Shown: positions 1 to 9,395 of the stretch, piece after piece
How the letters are laid out: each line of letters begins with the position of its first letter
Numbering within the stretch: the first letter of the stretch is position 1
From: Allacma fusca
Taxonomy: Eukaryota; Arthropoda; Collembola; Symphypleona; Sminthuridae
Direction: 5' to 3'
Assembly: GCA_947179485.1 (NCBI GenBank)
Contig: OX359246.1
Span: forward strand, 32,674,001 to 32,738,000
DNA length: 64,000 nucleotides
The notes under the pieces: generated by a model
Databases searched by the model: none
Told to the model about the DNA's origin: nothing
Seen by the model: only the letters and a program-made list of their open reading frames with translations
Position numbers and translations under genes: made by a program

Positions 1-1019
1 TTATATATCAGAATATCTGTCTTTCCAATTTTATTAAACATAGCTTGGTCGAATGGAGCCTTGGAAACGTAAACACTTCCCGAGTAGAACGTGTCGTCGG
101 TAAACCCTAAGCAATTTGCAATCTTTGTAGGGAAAACTATATGATTGCGATCATTATATGCTCCCAACTTGACAATAATCGAACATCGAAAGGCACTGTC
201 CCAGACAAAGTCTACAATCGTCTCCAAGAACTGTTCGAGCTTAGATTTCACTTTCATAAAATATTGCACATAATCTTTATCGTTAAGTTTCTTTAAAACA
301 ATTAGGTTGTTATGCTGTTGTTTAACCCCAACCCGATTTAAAAAATATGTTTCCCTCAAAAATTTGAAGTCGAATATTGTGTTCATCGGAGTTTTGACAA
401 ATTCGGTTTGATCCAATATAAAGTCCCCAGTTGTTGATCCGGATGCGAACAGTTTTCGAGTGAAGCCCAAGACTTTTGCAAAGTCAGTCGACAGATACAA
501 GTAATCATACGCCTTGCCAAGTTCTGGGTTGATAAAGATAATCATTTTGTTTGCTCCCTCAACATAAGCGATGCCCATGTTTATTTTGAGCGCCGCATAT
601 TTATTGTTAAATTGAGTTATGAATTCGTTAATATTAGCATCCGTCTTCTTAAATTGATACGATGTTTCAACGGGCGGTACGTAACCAGGGTACAACGGAC
701 CAATCGGAACAGCAGACATGTGAATGGGAATAGACCGTTTGACAACTCGTCGTCGTTTCCTTGTAAGACGCAGCTGAGGTTCGCTCGTTGCGACTTGCGG
801 GATACTTCGTAGACTTTCCAGCATTGTTTTACTCGGTTTGTATCGAAGCTTTAAAAGTCCAACTTCATATTTTCCCCTTGGACGATTTATTGGGTTGGGC
901 AACTGATGTATAATTGAAGACTGTGACAGATCATTCGAATTTGTTAGGACAATGTAGTGGTCCAGTTCATTATCCTGCTGAACAAATCGCGCGTTTCGTT
1001 GAGGGTACATTTTATTCAT
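1..1019 (-). CDS. Polinton structural-type protein, 3' end outside window
   Basis: An open frame of 339 codons runs from an ATG at 1019 to the left edge with no stop. The N-terminus (residues about 15-60) has the layout common to one Polinton protein family: a segment of the type 'xYIVLxxNxx', then a run of polar residues, then 'GKYEVGLLKLRY' at about residues 51-62. That family is usually counted among the structural or virion-like proteins of these elements. Its neighbour is the integrase, 57 bp upstream on the same strand. The assignment rests on this N-terminal pattern only, so it could be another Polinton accessory protein. No frameshift or stop is seen in the visible part. Confidence 0.55.
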   Translation of the reverse strand, partial: MNKMYPQRNARFVQQDNELDHYIVLTNSNDLSQSSIIHQLPNPINRPRGKYEVGLLKLRYKPSKTMLESLRSIPQVATSEPQLRLTRKRRRVVKRSIPIHMSAVPIGPLYPGYVPPVETSYQFKKTDANINEFITQFNNKYAALKINMGIAYVEGANKMIIFINPELGKAYDYLYLSTDFAKVLGFTRKLFASGSTTGDFILDQTEFVKTPMNTIFDFKFLRETYFLNRVGVKQQHNNLIVLKKLNDKDYVQYFMKVKSKLEQFLETIVDFVWDSAFRCSIIVKLGAYNDRNHIVFPTKIANCLGFTDDTFYSGSVYVSKAPFDQAMFNKIGKTDILIY

Positions 1020-1076
1020 CTGTTGTCAATTCGAACGACAAATTGTGAATGACGTCGAATATATATGGAAATCTCT

Positions 1077-2045
1077 TTAATCCGTCTTCTTAACTAGACT
1101 TAGCTCAGGCGCATAAAAACTCGCATTTAACTGTTCGGAATTCATGTCGGCTAATCGAAATGTATACGGGTATGTATTCACAACCTGAACAACTTTAAAT
1201 AGTTCTCTCGAAAACGATTCCTTATACCCCTTTTCAAATATCATTTTTATCCGAGAAATACGAACCACATCACCTACTGAGTACTGTGGAGGCTTTCTTG
1301 GTCTTTTTGTCTCTTCTAAATACGTCTTGTATATGCGCTCCCACACCTCATAAGAATTTCTAGTAGTCACATCATTTGGAGCTATACCAATAGATCTGTG
1401 TTTCGTAGCATTATATGCTCTTGTAAAGTCTGGGAGTACTTCAACAATTCTTTTCGTGTTTTCCATCGTCATGTATCGTTGAAGCTTTGTAAAAAGTGTT
1501 CTAATGAATCTTTCGCTCATACTGGCTTTCATAGGCGAATGGATATTATACAGTTGTACTTGACTTGCATTGAGAAACTTTCCAAATGCAGCTGACATAA
1601 ATTCAGTTCCCCTATCTGTATATAAGTACACAGGTGTAACTCCCGACACCGCAAAAACGGACTTGAAAGCTTTAATCATCGAGTCTGAATTCTTGTTTTT
1701 CAACAAGCGTGTATACGCTTTTCTCGAGAAAGCGTCAACCACAACCAGAACAAAGTGATTGCCACTGTTTGACTTGGAAAGTCCAGCCAAATCTTTCAGA
1801 TCAGCTGTGAAAATTTCATTTATAAAATTAACCATAATTTTCCGTCTTGGAAACTTTTTTCTGGCTTGCTTGTGCAATGAAAATGTATCCAGAGCTCTCA
1901 GCTCTTTTGCAACTTCATCCTTGTCTGCAAACTCTTTACGATTTTGAAAAAAACTACTTAAACCAGAGAATGACCCAGATAATTTCTGATTCAAGTACGT
2001 CTTTTGTATTTCCGATCTTTCTTCGTCAACTTTCCTCGCTTCCAT
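1077..2045 (-). CDS. Polinton integrase (retroviral-like DDE)
   Basis: This 322-residue protein has an RNase H-fold integrase core. The catalytic acidic residues lie in 'FTADLKDL' (about residues 79-86), 'YTDRGTEF' (about 143-150) and 'SERFIRTL' (about 178-185), matching the D-D-E spacing of retroviral and Polinton integrases. A C-terminal segment 'YSVGDVVRIS' followed by an F/K/G-rich stretch resembles the small SH3- or chromo-like domain seen after these cores. By family knowledge it would catalyse strand transfer of the transposon ends. Its start lies inside the end of the upstream 179-aa gene in another frame. The protein looks intact, with no stop or frameshift. Confidence 0.9.
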   Translation of the reverse strand: MEARKVDEERSEIQKTYLNQKLSGSFSGLSSFFQNRKEFADKDEVAKELRALDTFSLHKQARKKFPRRKIMVNFINEIFTADLKDLAGLSKSNSGNHFVLVVVDAFSRKAYTRLLKNKNSDSMIKAFKSVFAVSGVTPVYLYTDRGTEFMSAAFGKFLNASQVQLYNIHSPMKASMSERFIRTLFTKLQRYMTMENTKRIVEVLPDFTRAYNATKHRSIGIAPNDVTTRNSYEVWERIYKTYLEETKRPRKPPQYSVGDVVRISRIKMIFEKGYKESFSRELFKVVQVVNTYPYTFRLADMNSEQLNASFYAPELSLVKKTD

Positions 2046-2530
2046 TTTTTATTTCTCTTTTTCCCTTTGCCAACTTGCTTTCGCGGGCGCAGTTTCCGAC
2101 CAGTTTTCTCAACAACGTCTGGACCAGGAGTACTTAGATCTTGTCTGTTTTCGCTGGATTTTATTTCCAAAGGGTCAACTATTTGATCACCTTTTTCCTT
2201 CTCACCAAAGGACACATCATTCCCGAACGTTTTCCATTCTGGTTCCAATATATAGTTCTCCCCTTTGTGAAATCTGCAGCAGCATAATTGTAGGTGTTGA
2301 GATTTTCTTTTTCGAGGTAATGTTTTGTCTTCAGTCTGTGTATGAGTTTTGGTGACATCCGAATTAGTCAAAGGCACTGTCACAGGTTCATTAAGTGTTT
2401 CCTGATCAGTGTGTGCATTCTCTGTAACCGGAACATCGTTTAACTCAGTAGTCTTTTTGCTATCATCTTTGTATAAGCTCATTAGTTTTTCGTAAAGCTG
2501 AGGTTCGATAACTTTGTAAATTTGCGCCAT
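1991..2530 (-). CDS. Lys/Arg-rich Polinton hypothetical protein
   Basis: This is a 179-residue protein. The N-terminus is neutral ('MAQIYKVIEPQLYEKLMSLY'), the middle is Ser/Thr/Glu-rich and polar, and the C-terminal 50 residues are strongly basic with repeated KK, RK and KR pairs. I cannot assign a function. Position suggests a Polinton accessory protein, because it lies between the integrase (55-bp overlap at its 3' end) and a small conserved Polinton gene only 2 bp upstream. The basic tail could bind nucleic acid or act as a nuclear localisation signal, which is inference from composition only. Confidence 0.6.
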   Translation of the reverse strand: MAQIYKVIEPQLYEKLMSLYKDDSKKTTELNDVPVTENAHTDQETLNEPVTVPLTNSDVTKTHTQTEDKTLPRKRKSQHLQLCCCRFHKGENYILEPEWKTFGNDVSFGEKEKGDQIVDPLEIKSSENRQDLSTPGPDVVEKTGRKLRPRKQVGKGKKRNKKWKRGKLTKKDRKYKRRT

Positions 2531-2532
2531 GA

Positions 2533-2844
2533 TTATTCATACAACATGACACTAGCAAATTCGTCCTGTAGAATTCGAGAAACAACAGTACACAAAATTT
2601 TTTTAACTTCGGCCTTTCTTCTCGTCAACGCCGTCCTTAATGATTTAGAAGATTCGATTTCTTTCAGTACACTACTAACACACGTTCGCCTTGAGTTACT
2701 GAATATAGAAAAATTCACAAGACATTCTGTAACAGCACTCAGTTGCCGGTCCGATGCTTGAACAAGCAACTTTGTAAATAATTTGTTTTTAGCTTTGCAC
2801 AAAGTATATAAGAACTTAAAGTTTTTCTCAAGTTTAGTCGCCAT
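2533..2844 (-). CDS. Small conserved Polinton protein (LEKN/KAK type)
   Basis: This 103-residue, alpha-helical, basic protein has an N-terminus 'KLEKNFKFLYTLCKAKNK' followed by 'LLVQASDRQLSAVTECLVN'. That follows the pattern of a short protein found in many Polintons (Leu-rich start, K-A-K, then an A-D/S-D 'L..V.EC..N' helix). Its molecular role is not established to my knowledge. The start codon overlaps the stop of the packaging ATPase (TAATG at 2844-2846), as expected for a compact virus-like gene block. It appears intact. The family match is by eye and would need a profile search. Confidence 0.6.
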   Translation of the reverse strand: MATKLEKNFKFLYTLCKAKNKLFTKLLVQASDRQLSAVTECLVNFSIFSNSRRTCVSSVLKEIESSKSLRTALTRRKAEVKKILCTVVSRILQDEFASVMLYE

Positions 2845-3488
2845 TATTTCGGACCATATACTTCTGTATCAGGGGTAGCATATAATGAATTTCTCACAAA
2901 GAAAACGTATTTCTTATGCTTCGGGTGCAGGTCCAGTATAATATAGCTATACTCTTTACCTATGACAGCCTTTCTGTATGCGTCGACCAGGAAAGATACG
3001 TTTCCGGGACAAACCTGACGTGCAATTGTCGATACTATTGATCTGTCCCTTGCAGAGTCAAAGTAACACAACCACTGCGTATTAATGGATAGCTCCCGAA
3101 GGTTTTTATGATAGAGGTTTTGTAATATCACTATTATAGAGACCCCTCGGTGATGCGAATGTTTTGTAAAAAAGTTTGTAATAATATCATGAGCTTGTCC
3201 TTTCCCCAAAGAATCAATCTGATCGTCTACAACAACTAGGCTAGGGTTAGGCGCAGATTCAATGTCTTCTAACCGCTTAGTAAAAGTAACGTCAGGATCA
3301 GTTTCCTGAATTTCGTAGAAGGATGGTTGAAAGTCGGAATATACGTACAGGACCTTTTGTATAGGTTTATCAAACACTTTGTTTCTATTCCGTATTATAT
3401 CTAAAGTCAGGCGGGTTTTTCCACTTCCCGTTACGCCTGCAATAATGCAGGTAGACGGATGTGCTATTGCAAAATCCACACTGTCCAT
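2844..3488 (-). CDS. FtsK/HerA-type DNA packaging ATPase
   Basis: This is a 214-residue P-loop ATPase. Walker A is 'GVTGSGKT' at about residues 18-25. Walker B is 'LVVVDDQ' at about residues 84-90. A downstream sensor-like segment contains 'IVILQNLYHK'. The length matches the short A32/FtsK-like packaging ATPases encoded by Polintons and related DNA viruses, which drive genome packaging in viruses. It is the rightmost recognised gene of the cassette. The only oddity is the absence of further recognisable Polinton genes to its right. Confidence 0.9.
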   Translation of the reverse strand: MDSVDFAIAHPSTCIIAGVTGSGKTRLTLDIIRNRNKVFDKPIQKVLYVYSDFQPSFYEIQETDPDVTFTKRLEDIESAPNPSLVVVDDQIDSLGKGQAHDIITNFFTKHSHHRGVSIIVILQNLYHKNLRELSINTQWLCYFDSARDRSIVSTIARQVCPGNVSFLVDAYRKAVIGKEYSYIILDLHPKHKKYVFFVRNSLYATPDTEVYGPK

Positions 3489-3629
3489 GCTCTCACTATA
3501 AGTTTCATTAGCATACTAACATATTTTACGTTCATATATGTCATATATATACACTTACCGTTTCCTCTTAATTTCTTATGACTTTATTTAATACATGAAA
3601 ATACATTTTTCTGATTTTTTTTGTTTCAG

Positions 3630-4073
3630 CTACAGGACCTTCTGGGAACAGGAAAAACTCTTTGACATGAACGTCAATGCGTTTTTGTGTAGATTCAAAA
3701 TTGAGAATGTACTGCTTCCTGTTCAAAAACCCACCACCGAACAGTGGGGAAAAACCTTCAACGAACTGAAGGAAGATATGTTCCGAGAGTTGGGCGGTGA
3801 TGTACCCGCACTTGTGATAGACACAAGTCAAAAGTTTGATGCGTCAAAATTCACGGATCGGAATTTTTCCATCAAATCTTTGCGGAAGTACCGGTTCGCT
3901 AGGTTCATCAAAACCCTCCAATTCAAAGAATATGGAGAAAAGACTCTTGACTTCAAAGGAGTCTACTATGATAAACTCAATTTAGTTAGTGATGGTACGA
4001 ATTTTATATTTCCATACAAATTACTTGTATTGCGATCCAACGAATCATTACGTACCATGCAAAATATGTAATA
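3630..4073 (+). CDS. Unrecognised exon or open frame after a splice acceptor
   Basis: An open frame of about 145 codons follows a strong polypyrimidine-AG acceptor at 3628-3629. It encodes 'FWEQEKLF', then a mixed polar and aromatic sequence ending 'LVLRSNESLRTMQNM' before TAA. The coding look is good: long open frame, balanced composition and no low complexity. I do not recognise the family. It might be the upstream part of the plus-strand gene at 4102-5950, joined through a weak donor after position 4051, or a remnant connected to the neighbouring Polinton. No start codon context could be fixed. Confidence 0.35.
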
Positions 4074-4101
4074 TAAATTATTTGAATTGTTTTCATTAGT
4101 G

Positions 4102-5950
4102 GAAGGACCGTACAGCACTTCGGAGCTCAAATCCGCGAGTTCGTTTTCCGCTGTTACGAGTTCCACTACACTAGGTTGCCTTGATGTGCATATTTCGTCT
4201 TGCACAGGCACCGATATGGAGGCGGCTCTCGTTGAAGATCCGTCTCCAGGTGACCTGTCGTATTTGTCAGGACTTGATTACATGCATCCACTGAATCCGT
4301 GCGGGATTGAATCAGGGATGAGCTTCCTGATGTCTAAGACGTTTGGACATCAGCGTAGTGTTTTGACACACTTACCAGCGGACTACGTTTCTCCATCTCA
4401 TTACAATGAGATGTGTAAGTGACATTTGATATAAGTCACTAATTTATATTCCAGTTTAATCCCGAATAATATTTTTTATTATCATTATTATATTAGTGTG
4501 GCCCGAAATTGACTTTATTGTCACTGGAACTGACAACCATCCCAATAAACTTCACATTGTTTTTGGATATGGCCTGGTCAATGTCAAACGACTGCAACTA
4601 CTTCGCGTTGCAATGATTGACATTGAGCGCGCCTTTCCTCCACCTCGAACTGTTGGGAAAAAACAAATTCATCCAACAGAATGCGATGCATGGATGATGT
4701 CGAAACGGTTTCTATTAACCCTTCGCACATTGTTCATGCTTCGTATTCGATTCTACATTGTCTTTCAAGGTGTTGGACAAATACTGATAACTAGACCCAT
4801 GTGTTGCAAAACCACATTGGGTCTGACCAAATCTTCAAGCTTTGCATCCAGCTATCTGGATCTGGTAATTATAAGTCGCACTAAAAAGACTATATTTCCT
4901 ATGACTTAATCAGTATTGTTATTTATGTATGATCATTTGGATTTATAGTCATGGTTTACTTGTGATGATTTAATTCCCGAGTGCAAGTGCAGGCGCTCGT
5001 CCGAAATGCGAAAATCCATTCAACGAGTGCATGGACAAAAACTGGATAAAATTGTGTCCTATGCTGATGCCCGAGCTGCACTAGGTGAATTTCAATCCTT
5101 GCAGAATTGCGGGTTTCCTAGAATTTGCCCGCCTCTGAGTTATGTGACCAGAGAAGAGCCTGCAGTAAGCACTTTGTTTGTTTTTATCCCTCTTATACTT
5201 CATTTGTTCTCTCCTAAATTCCCACTGTTTCATAGGACCCTGACCAAATACTCGGTGTAGCACCAGAGCTTGCCGTACCATATCCCGCAATTGACGCCCC
5301 GTATTATTCAGCGAATGATGCTCAATTGCCGGCAAATTATAATAATGATTCTACAGTGGGACCCATGTATTCATTCAATGGGTCTAATTCTGCTTCAGAA
5401 CATCCTGCGGTAATAAATTTATATTTCAGCAGCTTTGTTTTCAGAGGATGCTCAGTGTTAAACAAAATACATTATACAGGTTTCGCCTTTGTCTCCTGCC
5501 CAAAATGGGTCTTCTACCACTTCAGAACATTCGGTGGTAATTGCTTTATATTTTAGCTTCTTTTTTCCAAGGGATGCACAGTGTTAAACAAAATACATTA
5601 TAATAATACAGGTTCCACCTTTGCCTCCTGGCAAAAAATACAGCAAGGCATATGTAAAGAAATTCAAAAGGAGACAGAAGGAGAAAGCGCTACGCGCACT
5701 AGATTCATCCGCAGGCAAAAGTAGCTGCGCATTGCAAAATGCTCGGCGTAAGGAAAAGACAAAGTCGATTTCTTTGTCAACTTGCACACCCTCAGACCAA
5801 TCAGTTGGACAGGGCGGTTCCGGCAGTAGCCGAACCTCCCGTAAAAATGCCAAGAACCGCCAGAAAAAGAAACTTCAGAAGTCACTGGCTTCTGAGTTAA
5901 TATCTCAGTCGGGAGTATCTCAATCCTCCGACTCCGTATACTCGGCATAG
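4102..5950 (+). CDS. Multi-exon gene, unrecognised; faint p53-like C-x-C segment
   Basis: Likely exons are 4102-4414, 4497-4864, 4949-5164, 5236-5406, about 5480-5535 and 5612-5950. They are joined by GT-AG sites in compatible phase where checked (4414/4497, 4864/4949). The last exons are Pro/Ser/Asn-rich and end in a Lys/Arg-rich tail. In the middle exons, 'RFYIVF', then 'MCCKTTLG', then about 30 residues later 'ECKCRRSSEMRK' recall the last strands and the C-x-C-basic end of a p53-family DNA-binding domain. The intron at 4864 falls near where vertebrate p53 has one. Key zinc-ligand spacing is not convincing, so this is only a hint. The 5' end is unresolved. Confidence 0.4.
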
Positions 5951-6516
5951 AAATGATTAACATGTAATGATTGATTTATGCATGTTTTTTTGCAGGACTT
6001 CAACATATACTTTTGACTTATAATGAATGATTTTGTTTTCAGCATAATGCCACCGATCAAGACTGGAAATTTATTTACAATTCCTTTATTCAGTTTAATA
6101 TTTTTACACAATACTCATGGTTTATTTCATCATTTTATACTTATTTTACACAATGCTCGTGACAGGTTTTTCCATGTCATCATTTTAAAATCAATTTACT
6201 TTTTTCCATTAAATTTGTATTCGTATTACATTCTCGTTAGACACTGCTATATTTCTTGCATAGAAAACAAAGCACAATCACTTCCTCCAAAATCGTTCAT
6301 AGACAAACTTTATATCTTCCCCCACCCGATTCCAGTATAAAGCATACGTTCACTTAACTGTACATATTCGTATTCGGATTCATCTGGCCTTGTCGCAGGT
6401 TTTCTGTATGGGCAAGGGTCCCCCGTTGAAAGCCTTGGAACAAACGGGCAGATCCCAGTAAACGAATTCACCCGCCAGCCCACTCCCCCTAAACCATCTC
6501 CACTTTGCATACAACA

Positions 6517-6522
6517 TTTATT
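6517..6522 (-). terminator. Poly(A) signal of the BIR gene
   Basis: AATAAA on the minus strand, 13 bases beyond the TGA of the BIR-domain gene. It marks a very short 3' UTR. Confidence 0.5.
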
Positions 6523-6535
6523 GAATACACCCTGC

Positions 6536-7065
6536 TCACTTCCCCTCGCGTATAGCCAAATTCCCCACAGGGAGTCCACACAGAAAGGGACATCTATTCC
6601 AGTACTTCCTATGCTCCCTTCTAGGATCGTCTCCATCCTTCCAGTTTCGTAAAGTCACACCACAGAATACACACCTGACCTAGAAATTCAACTTCTTTCA
6701 ACTCAATTCATCGAATCTAAGTTAAAACGTTTATTCATACATACCTTATCCGTTTCTCCAAAATACCAGAATCCCACCCGAGCCAACGCCAGAGGGGAAA
6801 CGTTCATATTCTTCCAGCGCGCAGGCTCATAAAACGATTTTAGCCTCTCATACTCCCCTCTCAACATTTTCACATCAACCTTTCCCACCTGTCGCGCCTT
6901 GCATAAACGACAAGGAAATATTCGATCCACACAACAATACACATACCAACTTCCATCCTCATTTTTCTCCCAATCTATTTGACTACCAGACTCAGACCAA
7001 TCTTTATACCCCTTGAAGTTTTCACACTCCGACCCAGCTCCCGAAACACTCTGAGTCGCACCCAT
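6536..7065 (-). CDS. Single BIR-domain protein (IAP-like)
   Basis: Two exons, 7065-6745 and 6679-6536, with a 65-bp intron (AAG|GTATGT donor, TTTCTAG acceptor), encode 154 residues. The joined product has a baculoviral IAP repeat at about residues 75-140. It opens with 'EYERLKSF', continues 'LALARVGFWYFGETDK' at the end of exon 1, and exon 2 supplies 'VRCVFC...W...H.....C', the zinc-binding C-x2-C-x16-H-x6-C set. BIR domains bind caspases or IAP-binding motifs, or act in chromosome passenger complexes (survivin). No RING or second BIR is present. An earlier Cys-rich segment (about residues 43-57, including C-C and C-R-L-C) is unexplained. The unspliced exon 2 frame gives a misleading 108-aa shadow. 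Confidence 0.85.
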
Positions 7066-9395
7066 ACCTAAATGAATATGAGCACAATTTCCCCCATTCG
7101 TCCAATACCCTACACACTCTCCATCAACAACACGAATCCCCTTTCATCAGCCGGCTTTAGCACGCAAGGGGTTCGCGTCTCACTCTACCCCATGCACCCG
7201 ATCTTTCTCATAATCAAAAAAAACCTCAGATATCCTTGATTTTATTGATTATGAGATAGATCGACATTCTTGCTACTACTAACATGTCTACGTATAAAGA
7301 TATTTACGGTTTTAATCCACACTATACATATACATATATAATACATGTGTAAACATGTCTACGTATAAAGATATTTACGATCAATGATCTACCGCTATAG
7401 TCCTGTAGGTAGGTATAGAGTGGGTCCAAACTTTTCCTCATCTATAAGGGAATGACTCGTCCACCAATGGATTCCCCGAGTTTGGACTTGTAGCAGATTT
7501 TGTACACGATTTTAAAAATCTTGATTCATTTGCCTGCGTTAAATTTTGGAGTCACGACAAGCACAAGCAGGCATGTGTAATCCCCGACAGATTTTCTATT
7601 ACTGGCGTCTCTAGAAGACAGTTGACAGTGTTATCATCAGACTATTTTGTTAATTAAATGTTTATTATCTATGTAACCATTCAAATAAGTTCTATTGCAT
7701 TGCAGGAACTTATTTTTAAAAATTTAGAAACATTTAAGCAGATAACCGCTCCGGGATTGACAAACTTAGGAGCAATTTCCAGGCGTATTGTTGGTCATAC
7801 AATTTGAGCGTAAAAGCATAATTCCTCTTTCTACTTCTCCCCGAATGATTTTGATCCACACTATATATTTTCCCACGTGTAGCAATATCTATGTATGTGT
7901 AGGTACGTATGTATGTATCTATCTACATATATGGAAACGGGTACATACATTCGGTTTCATTTCCCATCGCCCCATTTTACTAATTTGTTGTGGACGTATG
8001 TATATGCATATAACTAAAGGAACTAAGTTTAACTCCTACACTGGACTTAGTTTTGTGCTACTTTTAATTACAACTATGTACCTCGTACTTAGGCATAGAT
8101 GTAATTATGGGAAATTCGCATTCCTCCTTGGGAATTAACTTCTTGGCCGTTAATTAGTAGTACCTGGCGAGACATGACTTCAAAAGTTAATTAAACCCAC
8201 AGGGCATGATTCATATGACACGGGTAACTAAATTAAACAACGGGTATGGGAAAGTGGTGGATATTTGATTTTATGTATGTACATTTGTAAAGATTTTTCC
8301 TGTGTACTACACGTCATCATATTCCCACACATTAAAAAAATTTGGTCTTTAAAATTGTTAGAGGTATTCTTTGATCAAACTCAAAGGATCAGCTTGTCCT
8401 GCAAACATTACGGAAATTCATGTTAGTTATAGATTGAAATTCTTAATTACACAAAGATAATACCCTGACAATAACATTGAAAGCATACGTTTTGTGCATT
8501 TAATTATACACATTATTGATAAAATTTCAAACAGTTATAATAATGCCCCCTTGATTACCGGGCTTAATATAAGCATACTGACTAACAGCAGAAACTTCAC
8601 TGTTGTGCAACTTGCACTTCGAGTTCAGGTGTACAGGCGTACTTCAGTAGAACAGAACGTACAAATGACGGCTATTAAACTTTGTCCGTGAATATTTGTC
8701 CATTCGGCATAATTACCAATATTTTATTTTATGTTTTGCATTGCTATCTACTTCAGCCAACTCTCAAATTTAGTGTTCTTGAATGCATAACATGAAATTA
8801 TATTTTAGAGTAGTACACAATATTCAAGACAAGAGCAATTAACAATTTATAAATATAAAGTCGTTCTAATTTCCCTGTCCACCGCCCATAGTAAACATAA
8901 CTGTTATCATATCAGTGAGCTTTATCTTAAGCTCTCAGTCTGACTATATAGGAATTCTTAAGTGATGCTACTTTAATGACGCCGGTCAATATTTGTTTCA
9001 TTTCGGCAAAAGTTCGTAAAACACCCATACATTAATTTGTTGTACAAACAAAAATATGTAGTGAAATTAATAATAATTATTACTTATCTATCCTACCTTT
9101 AATTTTACAGTTTCACTGTAATAGTAACTATATTGTATTGTCGCATGTGCATAAGTATCATGTACACAGCAGAGGACATCGCCAGCAAACTTATTGCAGT
9201 AACCTTCTGAATCATAATTTCATTACAGATAAAAATCTCCTGACACAATCTTATCAGGACCATTATCACAAATTAAAATTGTCCCCGAACTAATCTAGCC
9301 ACACACTGGAACTCTCTTTACCTTCCCATACAATTATTGTGATTTGAATTATTATCCTTTGAGCTCACCAACAACTTCCAATAATTGTTAGAAAC
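7066..9395. other. Intergenic, no gene seen
   Basis: AT-rich sequence with short reading frames only. A 28-bp direct repeat (7281-7308 and 7352-7379) is listed separately. I see no RNA gene or transposon signature. Confidence 0.6.
7281..7379. repeat. 28-bp direct repeat pair
   Basis: The 28-bp block at 7281-7308 recurs identically at 7352-7379, separated by 43 bp of AT-rich DNA. It begins AACATGTCTACGTATAAAG. The origin is unknown; a local duplication is the simplest explanation. Confidence 0.8.

Larger units (their letters stand above)
1..3488 (-). mobile_element. Maverick/Polinton DNA transposon, partial (five genes)
   Basis: Five tightly packed minus-strand reading frames include a Polinton-type retroviral-like integrase and an FtsK/HerA-type packaging ATPase, which is the signature gene pair of Maverick/Polinton elements. 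Spacing is virus-like: the ATPase stop overlaps the next start (TAATG near 2844), the next gap is only 2 bp, and the integrase overlaps its upstream neighbour by about 55 bp. The element is cut by the left window edge. No PolB, protease or major capsid gene is visible, so these are expected to the left if the element is complete. I did not find a terminal inverted repeat near 3.5 kb, so the right boundary is only set by the last recognised gene. Confidence 0.85.

Noticed and set aside
6310..6636. 108-residue minus-strand reading frame
   Set aside because: It overlaps the BIR gene's second exon in the wrong frame; the spliced frame completes the zinc-binding motif.
7100..7200. tRNA-like GGTTCGCG and GC-rich stretch
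   Set aside because: No cloverleaf with acceptor, D, anticodon and T arms could be drawn.
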